Made by a program: the position numbers and the translations under genes
The notes under the pieces: generated by a model
The model's input: only the letters and a program-made list of their open reading frames with translations
Database searches by the model: none
Told to the model about the DNA's origin: nothing
Origin: DASPOJ01 sp049790315
GTDB lineage: Bacteria > Acidobacteriota > Terriglobia > Acidiferrales > UBA7541
Length of the DNA: 11,222 nt
Assembly: GCA_049790315.1 (NCBI GenBank)
Contig: JBAQYV010000075.1
Coordinates: 1-11,222 of the forward strand
Reading direction: 5' to 3'
In this document: positions 6,108 through 11,222 of the stretch, one piece after another
Numbering within the stretch: the stretch's first letter is position 1
Layout of the letters: the number at the start of each line of letters is the position of its first letter

Positions 6108-7397
6108 ATGACACCCGGAGTGAAACCGTACGGCTGCACACGCAGTTTGAGGACGGGATTATCGTCGCGGCGGATTCTTGTGCCTGCGAGTATTGGCGCA
6201 ATTCTGCTGAGCGCTGCAATCGCTTTCGCGCAAACGCAGGGTCAAGCGGCGGGCGCAAACCAGGCTACGGCGCAAAATCAGGAAACCAATCAGGCAAAAG
6301 GAATCCAACCCGATCTGGAATATCCAATTCTGCCGATCGGAGCGCCGGCGCCGGATTTCGATCTGCCGGGAGTCGATGGAAAAAACCATAAGCTCGGCGA
6401 CTACGCCGGAGCCAAGGTTCTTGCGATTGTTTTCGAGTGCGATCATTGCCCCGTGTCGCAACTGTATGAGGACCGAACCGAAAAAATATATCAAGACTAC
6501 AAAGACAAGGGCGTCGCGCTGGTGGCGATAAATCCGAACAATCCGAAGGCGATTCGGCTGGACGAAATGGGTTACACGGACGTGGGCGATTCGTTGGCGG
6601 ACATGAAAATTCGCGCGGCTTACCGGCACATCGATTATCCGTACCTCTACGACGGCGAGACGCAGGCGGTGGCCATGAAGTTCGGAGTTGTGGCCACGCC
6701 ACACATTTTTATTTTCGACCGGGACCGCAAACTGCGATATCAAGGCGGAATTGACGACAATATGACGGAGTCGCTTGTGAAGTCAGAATACGCGCGCAAC
6801 GCGATTGACGCGCTGCTGGCCGGTCAACCGGTTGCGGTCGAGACATCGCGCGCGTTCGGGTGTTCGACGAAATGGATGTCGAAATCGACCGGCGTCGAGG
6901 AAGAAAGGGCGAGGATCGACGCGGAGCCCGTAAGTGTGTCCATGGCGAACGCCGACGATTTGAAAAAGTTGCGCGCGAACCCGACGGGCAAGCTGTTGCT
7001 GGTGAATTTCTGGGCGACGTGGTGCGGGCCGTGCATCACCGAATTTCCGGACCTGCAGGATACCTATCGGATGTATCGCAATCGCGACTTTACGATGGTG
7101 ACGGTCTCGGAGAACGATCCGGATGCAAAGGATGCCGTTCTGAAATTTCTGCAAAAGATGCATGCGTCGACTACGAATCTGGCTTTCGCTTCGGCTGACA
7201 CGAATGCCATGCAGGATGCGTTCGATCCGAAAATGGGGGCGGCCGTGCCGTTCACGCTGCTGATTGGTGCGAATGGCGACGTGCTTTACCAGGAACAAGG
7301 CGATGTGACGATCGTGAAATTGCGGCGCGCGATCCTGGCGAATTTGCCGGACACCAAGGATTATCCGGGGCAGCTGGCATTTTGGTCGGGAAAATAA
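6108..7397 (+). CDS. Periplasmic PRX-like1 / TlpA-like double thioredoxin-fold protein
   Basis: The 429-residue product has a hydrophobic signal region at 23-41 ending AFAQ, then a Gln/Ala-rich linker to about 65. Domain 1 (about 75-260) is a redoxin of the PRX-like1 type: APDFDLP, the motif ECDHCPV with C111 and C114, cis-proline P198 (ATPHIFIFD), and the typical tail GCSTKW (C252). Domain 2 (about 275-415) is TlpA-like: VNFWATWCGPC with C306 and C309, and cis-proline P381. Both CxxC motifs are intact, so electrons or disulfides could pass within one chain. The ATG at 6108 has GGGAG six bases upstream. In-frame TTG (codon 14) or GTG (codon 25) would give a shorter leader and are alternatives. 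It is divergent from the glycoside hydrolase and stands alone on its strand. Confidence 0.9.
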   Translation: MTPGVKPYGCTRSLRTGLSSRRILVPASIGAILLSAAIAFAQTQGQAAGANQATAQNQETNQAKGIQPDLEYPILPIGAPAPDFDLPGVDGKNHKLGDYAGAKVLAIVFECDHCPVSQLYEDRTEKIYQDYKDKGVALVAINPNNPKAIRLDEMGYTDVGDSLADMKIRAAYRHIDYPYLYDGETQAVAMKFGVVATPHIFIFDRDRKLRYQGGIDDNMTESLVKSEYARNAIDALLAGQPVAVETSRAFGCSTKWMSKSTGVEEERARIDAEPVSVSMANADDLKKLRANPTGKLLLVNFWATWCGPCITEFPDLQDTYRMYRNRDFTMVTVSENDPDAKDAVLKFLQKMHASTTNLAFASADTNAMQDAFDPKMGAAVPFTLLIGANGDVLYQEQGDVTIVKLRRAILANLPDTKDYPGQLAFWSGK

Positions 7398-7429
7398 TCG
7401 TCGCGGAACTCGACGCACTCGTCCGTTAA

Positions 7430-8476
7430 TCAATCGCCGTAGGTAAGGGCGAGCCGAAAACCTCTCCACGCGCTGGCTTCCGGTTGCGGATTTTTCGCAC
7501 GGTTGGCCGAGCGTTCGTCAGCGGGACCGCTGCCCCAACTGCCGCCGCGATTCACGCGATACGTGCCGGTTGCGGGACCGATTGGGTCCGTGACGCTGCC
7601 GGTGGGATACGGGCCATACCAATCGGCGCACCATTCCCACAAATTTCCGTTCATGTCATACAGGCCCCAGGGATTCGGCTGCTTTGTGGCGACCGTGCGA
7701 GGTCCGGCGACTGTGGGGCCGAGACTTTTTCCTTTGTAGTCTTCGGTGCTGGTGGCTACGTACCACGCGATGGGATCGAGAACGGCGGCCGCGTTGGTGG
7801 CCGACAGCGGGCCGGCAAATGTTGCGCCGGTGGTGCCGGCGCGCGCGGTGTACTCCCATTGCGCTTCGGTAGGCAGCGTATATTTGTAACCGGCGGGCAG
7901 GCGGCCGGCTTTTCGCTCGCGCTCGGTGAGCTTGGCGCAAAATTGCATCGCGTCGTTCCAACTGGTGAAATACATCGGCAGGTCGTCAGCCTCATTGGCT
8001 AAATATTTGCCGACGCCGGCGTCACGGGACATTCCCATGAAATCGCGGATGGTGGCCTTGCCCTTCGGAAAGTCGTAGAGCGTGTTGTCGTTCATTACGT
8101 CGGTCAAATGCCCGCGCAGATCCGTGCCCATTACGTCGCGCCATTGGGCGACGGTTACTTCCGTCGCGCCCATCCAGAATCCGTGCGTCAACGTGACGCG
8201 AAATTGCGTTTCATCATCGTGGCGACCGAACTCTGTTGCGGGACTGCCCATGGTGAAATTCCCGGGCGCGATCCATGCCATTTTCAGTTGGCTGCCTGCC
8301 GCGAGAGGCAGAGCCCAGGGCATTCCGGCCACCGGGGCGGAAATTGAGGCGCTGTCGTTGCTCGCGAGGAATGCGACTCCCGCGAGGAAAAAAAGGAGCA
8401 TCGCCCAATGATGACTTCCAACGCGAATTCGATGGGAGAATGGCATGCGGGACATCATCCCAGCAACCAGGGACAC
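7430..8476 (-). CDS. SUMF1/FGE-fold protein without FGE catalytic cysteines
   Basis: The 348-residue product has an N-terminal membrane or signal segment (about 24-39) and a SUMF1 (formylglycine-generating-enzyme-like, C-type-lectin-related) domain from about 65 to the end. Family landmarks are GNFTMGSP (72-79), FWMGATEVTVAQW (100-112), LPTEAQWEYTARAGT (201-215), WGLYDMNGNLWEWCADWYGP (270-289), RGGSWGSG (310-317) and WRGFRLAL (337-344). The two redox cysteines that true FGE carries after the GGS motif are absent, so sulfatase activation is not expected; no sulfatase is nearby. Such domains also serve as binding modules or mononuclear-iron enzymes. The start is GTG at 8476, because GGAGG lies six bases upstream; the ATGs at 8458, 8455 and 8446 are alternatives. 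It converges with the PRX-like/TlpA gene, 32 bp apart. Confidence 0.87.
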   Translation of the reverse strand: MSLVAGMMSRMPFSHRIRVGSHHWAMLLFFLAGVAFLASNDSASISAPVAGMPWALPLAAGSQLKMAWIAPGNFTMGSPATEFGRHDDETQFRVTLTHGFWMGATEVTVAQWRDVMGTDLRGHLTDVMNDNTLYDFPKGKATIRDFMGMSRDAGVGKYLANEADDLPMYFTSWNDAMQFCAKLTERERKAGRLPAGYKYTLPTEAQWEYTARAGTTGATFAGPLSATNAAAVLDPIAWYVATSTEDYKGKSLGPTVAGPRTVATKQPNPWGLYDMNGNLWEWCADWYGPYPTGSVTDPIGPATGTYRVNRGGSWGSGPADERSANRAKNPQPEASAWRGFRLALTYGD

Positions 8477-8482
8477 TTCAAT

Positions 8483-8487
8483 CCTCC
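8483..8487 (-). promoter_or_regulatory. Ribosome binding site deciding the GTG start at 8476
   Basis: The minus strand reads GGAGG followed by six bases and then GTG. This consensus site and spacing favour the GTG over the three downstream ATG codons, none of which has a comparable site. Confidence 0.6.
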
Positions 8488-8571
8488 GATGGTAGGATTC
8501 GACCAGAAGCCAATGACAAACCTCGGCAGCATCCCTGCGTTGCTTCTCACCACTGCTTTGGGCCATCGGGT

Positions 8572-9222
8572 ATGACGCACCGCCAACAACTATTTCCCGT
8601 GCTGCGCTGGGTGGGCCTGATTTGGCTCGCGGTGTGGATTCCTGTGAATGCGAAGAGTTATGGCTGGGTGAATTTTCTGCACGAATGCGATGTCGCGGTG
8701 ATCCTTACGGTGATCGGGCTGTGGTATTCCAACGCGCTGCTGCTTTCAAGCCAAGCGATTGGAATTCTGATACCTGATTTTCTGTGGTGCGTGGATGCGG
8801 CGTGGCGGGTGACGCTTGGACACCACTTGATCGGCGGGACCGAGTACATGTGGGATACCCAGTTTCCGCTTGCCGTGCGCCTGATGTCGCTTTTCCATGT
8901 GGCGCTGCCCATCTTGCTGATATACGCAGTGGCGCGCGCGGGGTACGACCGGCGCGGGGTGTGGCTGCAGCTCGGGATTTTCGCGGTGTTGCTCGCGGCG
9001 TCACGATTCACGCCCCCGGCTTTGAATATCAATTTCGCGTTCCTCGATCCGATTTTGCATCGATGGTGGGGGCCGGAGCCGCTACATTTCGCCATCATTA
9101 TGGCGGGAGCGGTGGTGGCGTTCTTTCCGGTGCACTGGGCTTTTTTGCGACTTATGCCGGCGGGCGAATTTAGGTTTCAAGAAAATGAATTTAGCGCGAC
9201 GCAGAAGCCGGGACAAAGATAA
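8572..9222 (+). CDS. Six-helix integral membrane protein, unknown function
   Basis: From the ATG at 8572 the 216-residue product shows six hydrophobic segments, at about 9-25, 38-58, 62-82, 99-122, 130-146 and 171-193. Notable conserved-looking stretches are YGWVNFLHECDVAVILTVIG (30-49), with acidic and histidine residues at a membrane edge, LGHHLIGGTEYM (82-93) and WGPEPLHF (166-173). Buried polar residues (H37, E38, D40, H84, H85, H109, H172, H188) hint at proton, metal or cofactor handling, but this is inference. I have an impression of similar orphan membrane proteins in acidobacteria and planctomycetes but no family name. The open frame extends upstream to 8275, but there it overlaps the divergent SUMF1 gene and is not protein-like. 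The Shine-Dalgarno is weak. The last dozen residues merge into a repeat element. Confidence 0.8.
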   Translation: MTHRQQLFPVLRWVGLIWLAVWIPVNAKSYGWVNFLHECDVAVILTVIGLWYSNALLLSSQAIGILIPDFLWCVDAAWRVTLGHHLIGGTEYMWDTQFPLAVRLMSLFHVALPILLIYAVARAGYDRRGVWLQLGIFAVLLAASRFTPPALNINFAFLDPILHRWWGPEPLHFAIIMAGAVVAFFPVHWAFLRLMPAGEFRFQENEFSATQKPGQR

Positions 9223-9260
9223 CGCCGAGGCGCAGAGATTCGCGGAGGCTCGCGGAGAAT
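9221..9260. repeat. Short ~10-bp-period CGC(A/G)GAG repeat
   Basis: Four successive units begin CGCCGAGG, CGCAGAGATT, CGCGGAGGCT and CGCGGAGAAT. The pattern resembles the widespread GCAGAG-type intergenic repeats seen between genes in many environmental bacterial genomes. It abuts the stop codon of the six-helix membrane protein, and the GACGCAGAAG around 9199 in the gene's 3' end has the same flavour. Confidence 0.55.
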
Positions 9261-9296
9261 TCCCCACAATTCCGGGCTGAAAAAGGAAAGACTCGC

Positions 9297-9315
9297 CCTT
9301 GCGGACTGCGCAAGG
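9297..9315. terminator. Possible bidirectional hairpin between convergent genes
   Basis: CCTTGCG (9297-9303) and CGCAAGG (9309-9315) form a perfect 7-bp stem with a GACTG loop. It lies midway in the 121-bp gap where the membrane protein gene and the efflux operon converge, the place expected for a shared terminator. No T-tract follows on either strand, so it is not a canonical intrinsic terminator. Confidence 0.35.
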
Positions 9316-9343
9316 ATGGGCCATCGGGCAAGGCAAAGGCTCG

Positions 9344-10834
9344 CTATTGAGCGTTCGGAGCCGCGGGGGGCACAGGCGAGTTGTACGCTGGATGCGACGA
9401 TAGATTTTGCAACGACGCAGCATCCCAACCGCCGCCGACAGCCTTGATGAGCAAGACCGCGGCGGTCATGCGGCGGGCGCGAAGATCGACGGCGACGCGT
9501 TCGTCGGCGAGGGCGCTGCTTTCGGCAGTTATGACTTCCAGATAATTTGTGACGCCACCCTGATAGCGATTATTCGAAAGCGCGAGCGAATGTTGCGCGG
9601 CGTGGACGGCGGCATCTTGCGTATCGGCCTCTTGCTGGAGAATGCGGAGAGCCGCAAGGTTGTCCTCAACTTCTTGAAACGCCGTGAGCACCGACTGTCG
9701 ATACGTGGCTACGGACTGATCGTACACGGCCCAAGCCTGATCGCTCGCGGCGCGGCGGCGGCCGGCATCGAAAATCGTTTCGAGGGCGCTCGCGCCGACC
9801 GACCACATTGTCGAGGGTCCATTGATCAGCGTAGTAAAGGCGCCCGACTCGAAGCCGCCTTCGGCGGATAGCGGAAGCGTTGGATAGTAAGCGGCCTTTG
9901 CAACTCCAATCCCCGCATTCGCCGCGGCGACTTGGCGTTCGGCTTCGGCGACATCGGGCCGGCGCTCGAGAATCTCCGACGGAATCGACGCGGGAATCGC
10001 GGGCGGCCCAGCCTCAAGCGGCGCAATAGCAATGCTGAATTCCGCGGGCGGCTTGCCGATCAGCACGGCAATGGCGTGCTCGAATTGGGCGCGTGCCACG
10101 TGCGTGTCCTGCGCTTGAGCGCGCGTGGTTTCGAGCAATGTTTCGGCCTCGGCCACGTCAACCTCAGAAGCCACGCCACCCTCATGCCGATTCGTGGTCA
10201 GTTGCAAAGCCTTGGTGTAATCGTCGACGGTGGAATCGAGAAGCTGTGCATCGGCATCGAGCGTGCGCATTTGAAAATAATCCACGGCGAGCTCGGCTTC
10301 GAGGCTGAGTTGCACCGCCGCAAGATTTGCGCCGCTGGCTTGCGCATTTGCGCGCGCTTCCTCAACGGTGCGTCGCACAAGCCCCCAGACATCGGGTTCC
10401 CAGCTCACGTCAAATGGCAAAAGCAAATCGTTATACGTCGTGCCGGCAGTCGTGCCCGCCTCGGGCTTGTTGCTCGAGACGTGATTGCGATCCACCTCGG
10501 GAGCAACTGAGAGTGTTGGGAAATAACCGGCTCGGTAGTAACGGACCAACGCCCGAGACTGGTCGTATTGCGCCTGAGCCACTTTAAGCGATTGGTTTGA
10601 AACGCTGACCTGCACTTCGAGTGAGCTAAGTTGCGGATCGCCGAAAAGTTCCCACCAATTGCCGCCGAGCTTCGTATCGGCCGGTTGCGCGGGCTTCCAG
10701 TTCGGATCTTCCTTGTAGTTCTGTGGGATTTCTACCGCCGGCCGCTGATATTTCGGTCCGACGACGCAGCCGCAGGCGAGAAGTGCAAATGTGAACGGCA
10801 ACGCCGCGAGAACAACACGCCGGAACTTCGTCAC
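9344..10834 (-). CDS. Outer-membrane efflux channel lipoprotein (NodT/TolC type)
   Basis: The 496-residue product matches RND-type outer-membrane factors, which form trimeric barrels with a long periplasmic helical tunnel and export drugs or other small molecules. It starts with a lipoprotein signal: basic MTKFRR, a hydrophobic core, then ACGCVVGPKYQRP, where C23 aligns with the usual lipidated cysteine before VGP.Y (C21 is an alternative). Further landmarks are NWWELFGDPQL (59-69), the first OEP repeat to about 260, the hinge IPSEILERRPDVAEAER (284-300) and KAAYYPTLPLSAEGGF (313-328), and the second OEP repeat to about 470. Length is typical. The GTG at 10834 overlaps the adaptor stop as GTGA, which fixes the start and indicates translational coupling. 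The Pro-rich tail is unremarkable. Confidence 0.95.
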   Translation of the reverse strand: MTKFRRVVLAALPFTFALLACGCVVGPKYQRPAVEIPQNYKEDPNWKPAQPADTKLGGNWWELFGDPQLSSLEVQVSVSNQSLKVAQAQYDQSRALVRYYRAGYFPTLSVAPEVDRNHVSSNKPEAGTTAGTTYNDLLLPFDVSWEPDVWGLVRRTVEEARANAQASGANLAAVQLSLEAELAVDYFQMRTLDADAQLLDSTVDDYTKALQLTTNRHEGGVASEVDVAEAETLLETTRAQAQDTHVARAQFEHAIAVLIGKPPAEFSIAIAPLEAGPPAIPASIPSEILERRPDVAEAERQVAAANAGIGVAKAAYYPTLPLSAEGGFESGAFTTLINGPSTMWSVGASALETIFDAGRRRAASDQAWAVYDQSVATYRQSVLTAFQEVEDNLAALRILQQEADTQDAAVHAAQHSLALSNNRYQGGVTNYLEVITAESSALADERVAVDLRARRMTAAVLLIKAVGGGWDAASLQNLSSHPAYNSPVPPAAPNAQ

Positions 10835-11222
10835 TGGCCCGCGCCCTGCTGCTGCACACTGGAATCGGAAACGCGCACGGGCGTTCCCGTGACGATGGAA
10901 TCCGGAGGATTCGTCACCACCCATTCATCGCCTTTCAGGCCGGAAACAATTTCCACTTCATTGCCGAGATCGCGGCCAAGCGTCACATTTGTGAGCACGG
11001 CGCGATTGCCGTTTTCAACTGTGACGAGGTGCATGCCGTCGGCGCGAAACAGCAACGCGCTGACCGGCACAACGAACGATGGTCCCGCTGACGGTATGCC
11101 CAGATGGACTTCGGCATAAGCGCCGGGGAGCAGTTCGTCTGTGGGATTGTCCACGGAAATTTCAGCGAGCAACGTGCGCGAACTGGGATCGATGGCTTGC
11201 GACGTGCTGACGAGCGTGCCCG
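10831..11222 (-). CDS. Periplasmic adaptor (MFP) of RND-type efflux pump, 3' part
   Basis: Only the last 129 residues are in the window; the frame is open to the right edge (first full codon at 11220). The segment reads through IDPSSRTLLAEI, then LLPGAYAEVHL, VVPVSALLFRADG and DLGNEVEIVSGLKGDEWVVTNP, the usual beta-barrel and membrane-proximal domain of HlyD/AcrA-like adaptors. These proteins bridge the inner-membrane pump and the outer-membrane channel. The TTG at 11170-11172 is inside the domain and is not a start. Its stop overlaps the start of the channel gene, so the two are one operon. The pump gene itself is expected further upstream, outside the window, since it does not lie between adaptor and channel. 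The transported substrate cannot be told. Confidence 0.92.
   Translation of the reverse strand, partial: GTLVSTSQAIDPSSRTLLAEISVDNPTDELLPGAYAEVHLGIPSAGPSFVVPVSALLFRADGMHLVTVENGNRAVLTNVTLGRDLGNEVEIVSGLKGDEWVVTNPPDSIVTGTPVRVSDSSVQQQGAGQ

Noticed and set aside
6783..7469. 228-codon minus-strand frame
   Set aside because: It is antisense to the TlpA-like domain, Arg/His-rich and without family motifs.
8275..8571. N-terminal extension of the six-helix membrane protein
   Set aside because: The extra 99 codons overlap the start region of the divergent SUMF1 gene and read as Arg/Pro/Ser-rich non-protein-like sequence. The hydrophobic protein begins at the ATG at 8572.
9932..10510. 192-codon plus-strand frame
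   Set aside because: It is antisense to the outer-membrane channel gene, whose frame carries all family landmarks.

Overview
The window looks like a chromosomal piece of a GC-rich, Gram-negative soil-type bacterium, most likely an acidobacterium (Terriglobia-like). The Gram-negative call rests on an RND-type efflux adaptor with its outer-membrane channel and on several signal peptides. The acidobacterial call is inference from the TGAA-loop hairpin repeats, the short PadR regulator translationally coupled to a membrane protein, and the PRX-like/TlpA thioredoxin fusion. No rRNA, tRNA, CRISPR, integrase or transposase is visible.

Layout. Positions 1-340 hold a higher-order tandem repeat: two 152-bp copies, each built from four related 36/40-nt units, plus a truncated ninth unit. 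It runs off the left edge and ends just before a membrane-anchored TlpA/ResA-like thiol-disulfide oxidoreductase (373-897). Next come a small secreted cysteine-rich protein of unknown function (1081-1422), a gap with one candidate 50-residue ORF (1495-1647), and a three-gene operon (1689-3631). The operon encodes a short PadR regulator, a membrane-anchored protein started on an ATGA overlap, and a small three-helix membrane protein. An imperfect dyad lies just upstream of padR.

A secreted clan GH-A glycoside hydrolase (3663-5813, minus) converges on that operon. It is separated from a divergent periplasmic PRX-like/TlpA fusion (6108-7397, plus) by 294 bp. This gap carries a 65-bp nested imperfect palindrome and a sigma70-type promoter with a perfect TTGACA. 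A SUMF1-fold protein lacking the catalytic cysteines of formylglycine-generating enzymes (7430-8476, minus) converges with the fusion and diverges from a six-helix membrane protein (8572-9222, plus). A roughly 10-bp-period repeat and a hairpin fill the convergent gap. The right end (9344-11222, minus) is an efflux operon: the end of a periplasmic adaptor overlapping by GTGA a NodT-type outer-membrane channel lipoprotein.

Most genes act in the cell envelope: two thiol-redox proteins, a Cys-rich secreted protein, a secreted hydrolase, an efflux pump and several orphan membrane proteins. No single multi-gene novel system is obvious. The least explained parts are the repeat array, the Cys-rich protein, the PadR-linked membrane pair and the nested palindrome. 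All functions are read from motifs by eye; no database search was run.
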